From Prosopocoilus inquinatus (lineage: Eukaryota; Arthropoda; Insecta; Coleoptera; Lucanidae): DNA of 64,000 nucleotides. The DNA lies in NCBI GenBank assembly GCA_036172665.1, contig CM069872.1:25486001-25550000 (forward strand), given 5' to 3'. A program made the translations under genes and the position numbers. The first letter of the stretch is position 1; each line of letters opens with the position of its first letter. Positions 52,271 to 63,680 of this stretch are shown here, one piece after another. The notes under the pieces were generated by a model. The model was not told the origin of the DNA. It was given only the letters and a program-made list of their open reading frames with translations, and made no database searches.

Positions 52271-53829
52271 ATCCCTGGTGGAACAGCGATGATATGTCGG
52301 AGGCGCAGCCTAACAAACCGCTATCATCTCGGTGCCGTTCGACGCCTGGCTGAGGCTGGCGATCACTTCGGCCGCGACGCTGAGAAGCTTCGAGAAGTCA
52401 ACCCACGAAAGTAAATCCGCGAGCTGCTGCCATACGCTGGCCGTCTCGGTTTCGGTCCGTGCGGGCGGGACGCGCTTGGCACTCTTCGGCGCCTGGACTG
52501 GGTCCTTGCTCGGTCCGGCCACGGCAGCGCTGTAGCTGACGCTCGGTCGCTTTCGCGCCTCCGAAGAGGGGGCAACGGTTGTAGCTGGCGCTGCCTGGCT
52601 CGTCGCTGGGGCGGGGTCCTTCGCTCCTTTCTTCACGGGCAGCTCCGGGAACTTGCCGCCCTTGAACTCCGGGGCAGGTTTCGGCTTCGGTATCTCCGGC
52701 TTCCTATCTCGGATCGGCGGTTGCGGGAACTTCTCACAGCCCTTGTAAGAAGCGGGATGCGGTCCGCCACAGTTGCAGCAAACAGCCGGGGTGTCCCGTG
52801 GCTTCTTGCACGCACGGGTGTGATGCGGCTCCGCGCACTTCACGCAGCGAGGACTGGCGCGGCACAATCTCTGAGAGTGTCCGAACTGTTGGCAGCGGTG
52901 ACACTGACCAACGCCGGACGGACGTCTCTTCGACTCGATTGTTACATCGAGCCGAGCGACCCTTTTCTCGTCGAATATGCGTTTGCCTTCGACGCCTCGC
53001 GATAACTGGACCATGACTAACGGTATAGCACGCTTTTCAGGTTTCTTGTTCAGCCGGGAAACCGACTAAATCGGGTAGCCCTGCTGTTCGAGGTCGGCCT
53101 TGATTTCGTCCTCGCTGATTTTGGAGGGCAGATTTCGGATCACGACCCGCAGCGGTTTATCAGCCGTAAGTGCGTACGTACGGTACTGCACTTTCTTCTC
53201 GTCGAACATTCACGTCATCGCGCGGTAGTCGTCCACCGTCGTCGGCTGGATGCGAATGTCGGTCCCCGTGTTCTTCGCTTTCGAGAAAGCGATCTTACGG
53301 ACATCAAGATCTCTACAGACCTGCGTCCACTTCTCTTTTTCCCTAAGGAAGACCGGGGGGATCCGGACCTTTCGCGGAGCTGACGGCTGGGACTCCGGCG
53401 TGGCGTCCTTGTCGTCGTCGGACAAGGTCTGATATCCATTCTTGGTGGAAGTGCGTCTCGGAAGCAGCAGCTGTTTTCCGCGGGCGGTCTTCCTCGGCTT
53501 CGGCTGCTGAAACTCCTCTTCGCTGCTGCTGACGTCGGTCCTTCGTTCGTCCTCGCTCTTCACAAGCTCCACTCAGGCGCGGGGGCGCTTGCCGGGGCCC
53601 TGGGCTGGGCGCTCGGACATCTCTGCGGAGAGAATTCCGGCCACGGACACCTTACTCAGTATGGTGGCGAAATAAAATAAAATCAAGCGTAACTTGGATT
53701 TTGTTGCCTTTTAAAAGGCTAGAGCTAGGAAACTAGCTATGAACGGCGCCTGAACAGGCCGGATCGCTTCGGAGAGAACTCTGCAAAACACGTCTGATCG
53801 CCTCGCACGCTCGCTGCAGAATGTGATCT
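49887..53829 (-). mobile_element. Jockey-clade LINE, 3'-truncated
   Basis: Minus-strand LINE with 5' end near 53829 (minus-strand CATTCTGCAGCGAGCGTGCG), ORF1 (53620-52310) and ORF2 (about 52270-49885). GC-rich compared with the rest of the window. The 3' end is lost where the family-A repeat abuts at 49886. It is inserted at the left edge of the 53830-54950 repeat. Confidence 0.85.
52310..53620 (-). pseudogene. Jockey ORF1 (Gag-like), three stop codons
   Basis: ATG at 53620-53618; 437 codons remain in a single frame to 52310, interrupted only by three stops (about 53573, 53210 and 53070) and no indels. The middle has an RNA-recognition-like segment (LRVVIRNLPSKISEDEIK); the C-terminal half has three CCHC knuckles: CHRCQQFGHSQRLC, CVKCAEPHHTRAC and CCNCGGPHPASYKGC, then a Pro/Ala-rich tail. 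Binds element RNA in intact relatives. Confidence 0.85.
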
Positions 53830-54950
53830 CGACGAAATCAGCGATTCCGTTCCCACGAAAGTTATATAGAAATTGACCTTCGGTATTTAAGCTCATTGGT
53901 CCTCGTTGACGTAAGATTCTGTAGCGGTTGGTGGAAACATTTCACCTCTTCTTTTCTCTTACCCTGTCTCTATTCCGTGGAGCGATTTCAGAACGCAATT
54001 GACTCTGCTTCTCTCGGTGTAACAACACACGTCTCGCGTTGGTGTGTCTTTTTGTGTGTGTTTTCGTCCAAAATTCGTTGAGCCGAGAGAAAATTAATAC
54101 GCTCGTATTGTCTACGCCTGTCCCCCCCTCCAGGTTGTTCTGCGAGCAGGCTTTAGTCTAGTCTAACTGTACTTTTAGTCGTATCCGTAATTGTACCTTT
54201 TACCTCTGCCCCATATTCTTTAAGAATTCGCCGCATTTGTTGCCGGCCCGTTCACCGTATCTTCACGGTCCCGTGGGCATTAATCTACCTCCCTTGGAGC
54301 TGCTTGAATTAAAGGTTCTCGACTTCCCGAGCGGCGACGAACCCTAGCTCTCATCCATCCTTCGCCGGACAATATGCCGACTGACGCCTCAGAGCGACGC
54401 TGTTCCGACGCCCAGAACAAGAAGGGACAAGGTTTGCTTACCTTTCATTATTTGTTTACATATATTAATGCCGGAAAGGCGTGTGTACTTGCGGTACGCG
54501 TTTATTCAATTTGAATTCGCCTTATTCACACTTTTTTTGCGTAACGCTCTTGTAAACTTTAGTATCTCCGTAGCGTCTATTTTAAGCGCAATTATGTTCG
54601 AATAGCTTAATTACTGTTGTTGTGGTTTAAATTTAAATAAGACGCATTTGCGAATTAATTTTTTTTTGGATTGATTTTATTTGTGTTCTGTACATTTTGT
54701 GATTGTTTCATTATTGTTTGTATCTGTTTAATAAAACCAAATATTGCTAGTATCTTGGATGAGTCGAGGTTTTCTTAATTTTTTCCCGCGGTTCCCCATA
54801 GTCAAAAAGAAATTAAGTGGCGCCTTTTTCTTTGTTGTTGTTTGATAGTCCAGATTTAGTTTTAACCCACCCTATCCCACTGGGGCTGGCCGGTGACGCC
54901 GAAACTTCTGTCTCGGCGATCACTTGTGATACCTGAACAGGTAGGTAGCA
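53830..54950 (+). repeat. 1.2-kb dispersed repeat, copy 2
   Basis: Second copy of 38635-39850 in the same orientation. Ends GGTAGCA at 54950, exactly where the LINE ORF1 fragment begins. In both copies the end CCCTATCCCACTGGGGCTG followed by GACGCCGAAAC is the best conserved part. Origin unknown. Confidence 0.75.
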
Positions 54951-54989
54951 ATACATGGAGATCTTCTACAGTACCAAGGAGAAATAAAA

Positions 54990-55312
54990 ACAAACAAAGA
55001 AGACAGCTGGTGGTAGGTACCGGAACATCTGGACACTTCAAAGCTGCTGAAAAAAGAATCAAACTTTTCATTTCTCGAATAGAGCAAGGTACCCCTCTCG
55101 ATACAATCAAAAAACACATAGAAGGAATATTGAAGCATAATAAATTGGAATGTACGCAAGAACTACCAAAATTTTCAGACAACCCCTGCTTCTATCGCCA
55201 TAGAGTAACCCAGGGCTCTACTCACAAATTATTTAACATACTACATCTAAACGTACAAAGCTTAAATAAGATCGGGGTCATTGAAATTCTAGCTTTAGAG
55301 GAAATATATATA
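54990..55312 (+). pseudogene. LINE ORF1 end and endonuclease start
   Basis: VVGTGTSGHFKAAEKRIKLF and ISRIEQGTPLDTIKKHIEGI are typical of the last ORF1 domain in this LINE group. Without a stop the frame passes into FNILHLNVQSLNKIGVIEIL, the start of the apurinic-type endonuclease, so ORF1 and ORF2 are in one frame here. It ends at the transposon edge. Confidence 0.7.
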
Positions 55313-55314
55313 TA

Positions 55315-57825
55315 GAGAAACGCAGCTAAGTTTGCAGTTACGTAGTTAGTGACGTATTTCGTACCAATTCAATGAAAGCAAAATACAATAAATTATTTGA
55401 GCATTTAACATACAGAATTTAATGCATTTGTATAGCGTTGGTAAATAAGTTTGACATTTACTGCAGCAATTTATTCTTATTTAAGTAACAATGAAATAAA
55501 TAAATAAAAACGAATGTAATATTATGTTTGAGGGTTGGAATCCTGATTATACGTTTACATATCGGCCGTTCGTGCGACTTCGTAATTTTGACAATTGTGG
55601 TTATGGTATTTGAGCGACTATTTGAGTGCACAAGTTTCTTAAATTATATTCGTTTTCTTATTGTTTCGTGTCAGTTCTTCTTAGGACTAAAATGCCAAAA
55701 CCACTGCATAGCCAATCCAAGGAATTGGTTGCCTCTTTGATTAAATATTTTGAGAGAGAAAAGGTTAACGGTGGACCTTTATTGACCGTAGGTAGTGTTT
55801 GTGAGGTTTGTGTACATCTGTTATTTTATTGCGTATTATTAATGCTAATCTTATTGACAGAGAGTTGCTGATGCATTGAATCTCAGTCTACGAACAGTAC
55901 ATTCCATATCGAAAGCCGTGAAAGAGAATATACCTTTACAAAGCCCTCCTAAAAAACGTTCACGTACAAAACCTATTTGCGACATTAGTGAAGCAGAACA
56001 GGGGGCAATACGAGATGGAATTTATGATATGTACAGATCAAGTAAGCTTTTGTGTTCAGTGCAAGTATAAAAATGTTTCGTTATATTTATTTGCAGAGCA
56101 ACACGTTACACGTCATTCACTTTTGTTGTATCTGAAGGAACGGCAAATTTTTAATGGATCAGTAGATTCATTAGGTAGAATCTTGAAAAAGATTGGATTT
56201 AAATACAAGAAAGATGATTCTCGCCGAGCCTTAATGGAGCTTCAACATGTTGCTTCAGCAAGAATCGATTTTTTAAAATCGTATGTACAGAATTTAAACT
56301 CTGGAAAATCCTGGCAACCAGTATATGTAGATGAAACATGGATTTTTGAGAATGGTACAGTGACACGGTTTTGGCAAGATGACAGCCATAAGAGTGTAAA
56401 AAGAATGAAATGTGATGGCAAAAGGTTAGTTAATCGATATTAAATTTCCTGTATTTGCATGAATCATTTATTGTTTTCAGATTTATTGTACTACATGCAG
56501 GCAACATTAACGGTTTTATTGAAGGAGCTTCATTAGTATTTTCGTCAAATTCAAAGAACCCTGATTATCATGGAGAAATGAATGAAAATAACTTGTTAAA
56601 ATGGTTTGAAAACCAGTTACTAAAAAATTTAGAAGAACCTTCTTTGATAATTATGGACAATGCCAGTTATCACAGCAGTTTATGTGACAAAAGTCCTAAT
56701 AGTTCTTGGTCAAAGGCACGAATAAAGGAATGGCTTCAGCAGCACAACGTTCAAGTAAACGATTGTTTGCTAAAACTGGAACTGTTGGAATTAGTGTCAC
56801 TGTAATTGGCAATTATTACAAATTATTCAGTAACATTAGTGATGGTCTTGTTTTAGCAATAAGCCTGCGAAAACATACAAAGTTGACAAATTAGCTTTAG
56901 AATATGGACATCGTGTACTAAGATTGCCACCATATCACTGCATATTTAACCCCATAGAAAACATTTGGGGTATTTGTAAAACTTATTACAACAGACATGT
57001 TGGACGAGATGGATATGGTCAGGTAAAAGCTGTGGATATGTGGAAGGAGGCATTGAACCATGTGACTCCAGAAATGTGGGCGAATACTATCACCCATACT
57101 GATAATGTCATTAAAAAATGGTGGGACAGAGAAGTAGTATTTGACACCGAAGACGTTCATCCGTTAATTATATCGGTAAATAATGATTCCAGCACTAGTA
57201 GCGAAGAGAGTGAGAGTGATTAAATATGCAACGTTTACTTTCTTTTTATCTGTAAATCTTTTCTTAAATGTATTATATCGAAGCACTTCAGATTCCATAT
57301 TATATTATAATAGCTACTAATTTTTGTATATTTTCTTTTGTTTACAAATAAAAGCTTTGTTCTTTTATATTTGAACATATCATGTACTTTTTGATGACAA
57401 TAAATATATCATAAAAAGCCAATGAACTCCAAACTGTTTCAAAATTTTATTCACTATGAAAAAAAAAATAAATTTAAATTCTTGAAATTTTTTTCTACGA
57501 CTTTTTTAGACTTAATAGAGTTAAAAGAAAATGTAAAACAATAAAACTTCAGGTTATTTACATTTAATAATTTGATATAACCAGAACTTTATGATTGCAC
57601 AAAGATTTACCCAACATAAATTACCTAGACTAATTTGGAACATGCATACATTTACTCAAAGTTTATATTTCACCTCATTATAACATTAATTAAGTGTATT
57701 TGCATAGATAATTAATAAAAAAATAAATATGTATAAAATTCAAATAATTATGTCGCTTCAGAACTACTATAAACGTACTAGGCATTCACGTTCGTGACGT
57801 CACTGCAAACTTAGCTGCTTCTGTC
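55315..57825 (+). mobile_element. Tc1/IS630-type transposon, apparently complete
   Basis: Inverted ends: left GAGAAACGCAGCTAAGTTTG, right (reverse complement) GACAGAAGCAGCTAAGTTTG, with TTGCAGT following in both; TA at 55313-55314 and 57826-57827 inside a TATATA tract. Length 2511 bp. It carries one spliced transposase gene (55692-57223) with a poly(A) signal AATAAAAG at about 57349, and long AT-rich flanks. Inserted in the endonuclease domain of a LINE. Confidence 0.85.
55692..57223 (+). CDS. Five-exon DDE transposase, open reading frame intact
   Basis: Exons by consensus splice sites: 55692-55805, 55861-56041, 56097-56424, 56481-56801 and 56857-57223. Joined length is 1311 nt, 436 codons plus stop, with no frameshift. 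Domain order: basic N-terminus, HTH (RVADALNLSLRTVHSI), linker with a nuclear-type PPKKRSRTKP, second HTH region, then catalytic VDETWIF (first Asp), IIMDNASYH (second Asp) and FNPIENIWG (Glu), and an acidic Ser-rich tail. I count about 81 residues between second Asp and Glu; ordinary Tc1/mariner enzymes have 34-41. This agrees with the DD82E ('Sailor') lineage as I remember it. It cuts and pastes the element at TA sites. Intactness suggests recent activity; the four introns of 55-56 bp are unusually uniform. Confidence 0.85.
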
Positions 57826-57844
57826 TATATATATTATATTTCAG

Positions 57845-58230
57845 TCATATGCCTATGGGAACACTGGCTTCAACAATCTAATCAAGTAATGTACATGATT
57901 GCTGGTTATAAATTAGCAGCGTGTTACTCAAGAATTAATGCTAAGCATGGTGGAGTATGTATATACCTTCACAACAACATAAAATTCAAGCAAACTGAAT
58001 TTATTACAGCACAATCCATTGATTTTGTCTACGAATTAGTAGCCGTACATCTAATTCTACACATTTCTAACCTACGGACTCCAACATACCATCGACACCT
58101 ACACAAGATGCACTAACCATTCGAAATCTTCTATTGACAACATCTACACAAACATTTTGGATTTCAACACAGTGTCTTTCTCAGCAGCACTCTCTGATCA
58201 CGACGCTCAAATGTTATCCATACCCAAGAA
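57845..58230 (+). pseudogene. LINE endonuclease, second part
   Basis: ICLWEHWLQQSNQ, IAGYKLAACYSRINAKHGGV and, after frameshifts, ALSDHDAQ (catalytic SDH) correspond to the middle and end of the endonuclease. The frame at the transposon edge continues sensibly from the first part at 55312, confirming a simple insertion. Confidence 0.75.
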
Positions 58231-58356
58231 TAATGACAATTCTGTAACAGTGAATAAGAGAATCTTTTCTCAAAAAGCATACTCTAAATTCATTGGAACT
58301 ACTCTCAAAGGAATATTGGAACTCGGTTCTCTCAGAAACAGTCCCCAATACAAAAT

Positions 58357-59660
58357 ATGACATCTTCGAAATCGTCCAGACCTACTTCGAAGAGTCCTTC
58401 CCAAATAAAAATGTTTAAGAAAATAAACATACCTTCTTTAAAATGTCTCATGAACACTTACCACTTTATACATGAAGTTTATCAAAAATCACGTGATGAT
58501 GAAACCAAAAGTCTATTAAACAACTCCAAAAAGTTGTACCTGAAATATGCAGATGCAGAAAAGCAGAAGAAAAATCAAAGAGAAATCCAGGAAGCACATA
58601 ATAAACCAAAGAAAATCTGGATTATTATTAAAAAGGAATTAAGCCAACAAAGGACAAACTCGATGCAAGAAGGACAATCAAGCGAGGAACTAAATAGTTA
58701 CTTCTGTAACATCGGATCTGAAATTGTCAGGAACCTCCCAATGCCAAATGCTACACCCAGGAACGACACTATCAAGCAAATTTCACCCGAAAAAACATTG
58801 TATTTAACCCCTGTCACAAAAAATGAGGTAGGAAATAACATAAATGGACTTGACCCTTCGCTAAGCCCGGATGCCTGTGGACTGGATGTAAAGCTCATTA
58901 AGAGAGTTAGTAAATACATCTCTGAACCCCTAACGGACATCATTAATATTTGTATGATAGAAGGAGTCTTCCCACAAAAACTGAAAACTGCAAGAGTCAT
59001 ACCAATTTTAAAAAGGTACCCCTTTATCCCCCGGTAACTATAGGCCTATAGCAGTACTGCCTTTTTTCTCCAAGATATTCGAAGCTGTCCTCTCTAAGAG
59101 AACAACAATTTCTTGACAAAAACAAGTCCATTAGTGACCACCAATACGGTTTCCGAAGAAGTAAAAATACTACGGATGCTGCCACCTCGATAGTAAATTT
59201 TGTATACGATGCCCTAGAAAACAGAGAGATATGTGAGGCGATCCTTTGCGACCTGTCTAAAGCATTCGATTGTGTACAACACGACATACTACAACACAAA
59301 ATTTATCACCACGGCATTAGAGGCAACGCCTTCAAATTGATTAATTCGTACCTCACCGAAAGGGAACAACTGGTGGACTTCAGAGGAATAAAATCCCAAT
59401 TGAGCAAAAACAAATGTGGAGTAGCGCAAGGTTTATTACTGGGCCCGCTATTTTTCACTATTTTCATTAACGATCTCCCATCAAACATCTCTGGTCAATC
59501 CGTACTATATGCTGACGACACAACCCTGTTAGTAAGTAACCAAAATGTAGATACTTTAACACAAAAAGAAGAAGTGATTTTCACCGAAGCATCCAATTGG
59601 TTTTCCAACAACGGGTTACAGCTAAACAAAAATAAAACCGAAAAAATTCTCTTCACGAGC
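58357..59660 (+). pseudogene. LINE reverse transcriptase
   Basis: The 226-codon linker frame (58357-59037) ends LKTARVIPILKR just before RT. RT motifs follow in changing frames: NYRPIAVLPFFSKIFE, LSKAFDCVQHD-like sequence at 59255, VAQGLLLGPLFF (normally PQG) and intact YADDTTLL in the 59337-59666 frame. A premature stop ends it at 59664. Frameshifts lie at about 59035, 59110 and 59330. Confidence 0.8.
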
Positions 59661-59666
59661 GACTGA

Positions 59667-60333
59667 GGATGTGAAGCAAATAACATAGTAAACGCCCGAT
59701 TTCTGGGTCTTACTCTAGACAGTAGGATGACGTAGAAACCTCATATTGATCAACTCTCAGAGAAACTGTCCCAAGCCATTTTTGCAATACGGAGGATCAA
59801 ACAGCTTATAAATAGTGATGCGGCCATCATCACATATTATGCAACCTTTCACTCTAAAATGACCTACGGACTTCAAGTTTGGGGTAAATCGGCACACGTC
59901 AAAACCGTCTTCTTACTTCAAAAAAGTCGATACGAACCCTTGCTGGCGTCAGTTGCGACACCCATTGCAGACCATACTTTAAAAACTTCAAAATACTGAC
60001 ACTACCAAGTGTATATATCCTGAACCAGCTCCTGGCTGTAAAAAAAGAGAGCCCTTTCTTACAAACCAGAAGAGATACATTCACCTACACATTAAGAAGA
60101 AACCACAACATCAACATTCCTAAGCACAGAATCGTCACTACGGAAGCGCAACATTTTCACCTAATAATGTTTAATAAAATTCCCAACAACTGGAGACGTC
60201 AGTACTCCGTCCTTAACTACAATTTCAATAACCAAGAAATTTTATAATTTTCTACTTCCTGACGTTGCTGTACTAGAACACTCTTTGTTATTCTTTTGTA
60301 CGGTACAATAAATATTATTATTATTATTATTAT
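59667..60333 (+). pseudogene. LINE C-terminal region and 3' tail
   Basis: FLGLTLDSRMT, then MTYGLQVWGKS and the YTLRRNHNINIP and MFNKIPNNWR blocks correspond to the post-RT region of this LINE group (compare TYHTRFKSNLRP in the 18-kb copy). It ends in AATAAA with at least seven ATT units. Confidence 0.7.
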
Positions 60334-60393
60334 GGGCCACCTATACACACATCTTAGACAAAACAAATAAAATAAAAATCAAAAGCTTAAGGT

Positions 60394-60442
60394 TGCTCGA
60401 GGGATTCACCGCAATCAAAAACAATTTGCAACAAAATTTCTT
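60394..60442 (-). repeat. Family-A repeat fragment
   Basis: TGCTCGAGGGATTCACCGCA followed by ATCAAAAACAATTTGCAAC matches the part of the family-A unit beside the ribozyme, in reverse orientation, beginning at the same base as the copy at 34988. Confidence 0.75.
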
Positions 60443-60559
60443 AAAATAAAAATTTCCACAGTACATTTAAGTCCGTTCACTTTAAAGCTTAGACCACGTG
60501 GTAAGCGTAAATTAACAGCATTTGGAAAAGTCAGAATATTATTAGACGTGAATAACGGA

Positions 60560-60824
60560 TTTCTATTTGTACTCACAATTTCAGATTACAAAAAAACTCA
60601 ATTCCACTACTCAAGTATTTTGTACTCAATTACTCTTATACTTAAGCACTGTGAGTAAATTTGTAATCGATTACACTGTACTCATAATTTTTGAGTATTT
60701 TCGTAATCAATTACATTTGTACTTAACCACTATGAGTAAATATGTAATCGAGTACATTGTACTCATAATTATTGAGTCCTTTTGTAATCAATTACTTTTT
60801 ATATTCCATTACTGCCCAACACTG
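60560..60824. repeat. hAT-type end with duplicated 95-bp segment
   Basis: CCATTACTGCCCAACACTG at the right is a hAT-like terminus (reverse complement CAGTGTTGGGCAGTAATGG). Inward, a unit of about 95 bp with GTAATCGATTAC, GTACTCATAATT and CTATGAGTAAAT motifs is repeated twice. Confidence 0.6.
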
Positions 60825-61217
60825 CCCTCTGACTAATTAGCAATCGGGAAAAGTGATCACGTGATTTGGTCTGACCTCTTCGACAGTTTACTTGCCGCAG
60901 CCGAAGTAAACAGGGTGATTCTTAAATAAACCGCAAAAAAAAACCTGTGAGAGAATTTAAATCACTGATTACGAGAAAAATGTTAAAAAAAAATTTTTCA
61001 AAAAAATTATTATTAATTAAAAATGACCCCAAAATACATGTTACGTCAATGTGTGTAGACTAAAATACTGATTTCGCAATCGTAAGTTTCATGATATCGT
61101 GTTTTCGTACGTTTTATTGTCTTTTTCTAAGGGCGAACCGCGGCGCCGAAAATTTCTTTTGCTGTATTCTTATGACAGTGCGCACACTTACGCGAAGCTA
61201 CCCAACGTATCCAAGTA

Positions 61218-62187
61218 CAAGGTGACTACGCGAGAATTCCTACCCCCTTTAACTCTTTTATTTTTGATTACAGAAAATGTTTAATACTAAACTTAAAGGG
61301 ACTAACTCAAAGTTTTTCTGTGTGGTCACAGAAAAACAATTGATGGTGGAATAAAAGAGATATAAACTAAACTTAAGTTTTTCTAAATTGAACATCCTGT
61401 ATTTTATTACGTTTTTCGATTCGAAATAAAATTCTAATGGGACTATATGTATAATAAAACAAATAATGTAGAAGATGTGTATAAAATAATTCCTGCTTAA
61501 TTTTTTATTTTCTATTTTAGAAAGAAAAAAGGATAAAAAAGTTGTAGGATTTACTTCAGTACTGCTAAAGATACTCACGACAAACAATTGAGCGTCGGAT
61601 ATCCAAAAAAATAAACGAAGTTTTAGTTTTAAATAAAATAACATTAAATAAAATTTTGCCATTAACATATTAAATCGAATTATATGTTTTCTAAAAATTA
61701 ACTTTTTAACTAGAAACGAAAAATATTTCGGAAAAATTGAATTTTAAAAAATGATTAAAAATTTAACGTAAAACATATTCAAAGCATCTTCATTTTTTTC
61801 TACGCAAAGTGTAAATCTTTTTAACATGTTTTGATTCACGTCTCTTAGTATAAAAGAATCATTATTCAAGTTTTCTATTTCTAAAATTAAAAAATAAAGT
61901 AAATTAAATAGGAATTATTTTATAGACACCTTCTACATTATTGGTTTTATAATATACGTAGTCTCAGTAGAATTTAATTTAGAATCGAAAATCGTAATAA
62001 TATACAGTGTTCCATTAAAAAAAAACCTAAGTTTAGTTTATATCTCCTTTATCCTACCATCAATTGTTTTTCTGTGAGCACACGGAGAAATTTTAAATTA
62101 GTCCGTATAAGTTTTGTATGAAACATTTTTCCTGAAATCAAAAATAAAGGAGTTAAAGGGGGTAGGAATTCTCACGTAGTCATCCTG
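61218..62187. mobile_element. TA-flanked foldback element, 970 bp
   Basis: CAAGGTGACTACGCGAGAAT at 61218 and the inverse ATTCTCACGTAGTCATCCTG ending 62187, flanked by TA. A second inverted pair inside (CAGAAAAACAATTGATGGTG at about 61328 and TACCATCAATTGTTTTTCTG at about 62056) shows that the arms extend over 220 bp. The 136-codon minus frame inside is not recognised. Confidence 0.8.
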
Positions 62188-62439
62188 TACAGCTAAAAAA
62201 AAAGTCGCCGCTCTTCGCCGCGCTGTAATGTGCCAGAACCTTAAAGCAATAAAGCTATAAATCCTGACACTGAAATTTATTTAATAGAGGGAACGCCATT
62301 TTTAATCAGCTGCGGACGAAAAAAAATGTCGATTTTAAAATCGTACCTACAGATAACATACGAACTAGATTTGTAGGGCATTCGATAACGCAATAGCTAA
62401 AGGGAAAATTAGGCTTACTGTGAAGCGAGTTTATACTAG

Positions 62440-62720
62440 TGCTGGCAAAAACCGGAAAAAATTGAAACCGAATAATCGGTTTCTTTAAAAACCGGTTTTG
62501 GATAAAACCGGTTATCCAAATAATGATTAAAACCGACTATTCGAATATCCAAAAACCGATTATTCGGATATTCAAATATCCAAAAACCGATTATGGATAT
62601 TCGAAAAACTGACTATTCGAGTATCCAAAAACCGATTGTCGGGATATTTGAAAAACTGTCTACTTGAAAGCCGACTATTCGGATATTCGCGAAATCTGTA
62701 ATCAAAAAAGCAGCTTTTGG
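62440..62720. repeat. hAT-type end with degenerate TATTCGGATATTC repeats
   Basis: AGTGCTGGCAAAAACCGGAA resembles a hAT terminus, followed by many imperfect AAAAACCGATTATTCGGATA-type units. Similar in style to the TATTCGG-rich ends of the hAT at 3614, but the terminal bases differ. No right end was located. Confidence 0.55.
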
Positions 62721-63470
62721 ATTATCCGAAAATCGATTAATTACGTATTAACAAAAAATGATTCATGAAAAACAAACTCGAATGAATTTTATCTCTAATG
62801 TTCCTGGTTTTTAATCAGATGAAGATGTTTTCAAACATTTCAATTTTGTGCTTCTCTTGTCCATTTTAAAGTATTAACTACATTTCTAATTTATAAGGAC
62901 TTACACATTTAAAACGTGACACAAACTCACTAATAATAGTTTTCGTTTTTTTTTTTTGTTAAATAGTAGATAAATGTCAATTATTCTTGTTCTATCTAAC
63001 GAACAATATTCAAGAAATTGTAAAAGCAATGCAAATATTTTGTGCTGTAAAAATTCATTACAATGCCGAACATCTGTACCATAATAAACTTTTATTGAAT
63101 TCTCCGAAAGACGGTTGGGTACGGCCGGAAACAAAAACTAAAATTACTTTAATTCTTCTTCTTCGACTTTTAATATGTGAATTAGAAGTACGGTGGTGTC
63201 GAAAAGTTTTAAGACGAAATGAAGTACCCCTGGCCGTACGAATATCCGTGCTTTGCAATTATGAACCTTAACAACATTTAGCCGGCTGACCTGCTTTTAT
63301 AGTACGGTCGGCGGCCAGCCTAATAAATAAATATTGGTTACGGTTTCAAGTAATAATAACAGGTATCGTTGGTCCTATGACAATATACATACAATGGAAT
63401 GATTATCTCTTTCGGTAATATGTGTTTAGCGTTCCAATACTAAAAGATAATTAGTTCGCAGCTTCTTATA
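62721..63470. other. No gene recognised
   Basis: AT-rich; a short GC-containing palindrome at about 63282-63322 (TTAGCCGGCTGACC against GGTCGGCGGCCAGCCTAA) is the only structure. Confidence 0.35.
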
Positions 63471-63680
63471 CACAGAGAAAAATCAATAGTAAAAAGTAAC
63501 ACAAATTGTAGTCAGAATAAAGACAGAAACAAATTGTAACAAATATTAACACAATTGTAGTAAATATTAGCGCAATTGTAGTAAATAGTCCGACAATTGT
63601 GCGAATATTTGCCACAATTTGTTTCCGTCTTCATTCTAACTACAACTTGTGTTACTTTTTACTAATGATTTTTCTCTGTG
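63471..63680. mobile_element. Foldback MITE, 210 bp
   Basis: CACAGAGAAAAATCA at the left, TGATTTTTCTCTGTG at the right, arms of about 65 bp (AGTAAAAAGTAACACAA, GACAGAAACAAATTGT and inverses). TA on both sides. The centre contains three ACAATTGTAGTAAATA-like units. Confidence 0.85.

Larger units (their letters stand above)
54951..60333 (+). mobile_element. LINE split by a DNA transposon
   Basis: Plus-strand LINE: end of ORF1 (about 54990-55190), start of endonuclease (55215-55312), the transposon at 55315-57825, rest of endonuclease (57845-58230), RT (58357-59660) and C-terminal part to 60246, then AATAAATATTATT with an (ATT)n tail to 60333. Closely related in organisation and tail to the LINE at 17996-20490. 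The 5' part of ORF1 is missing. Confidence 0.85.

Noticed and set aside
54895..54925. CTGGCCGGTGACGCCGAAAC (and CTGACCGGCGACGCCGAAAC at 39785) as a further hammerhead
   Set aside because: GAAAC is present but CTGANGA is not, because the G8-A9 positions are missing; only the general look is similar.
60308..60335. (ATT)n microsatellite as an independent feature
   Set aside because: It is the 3' tail of the LINE; the same applies to 17998-18017.
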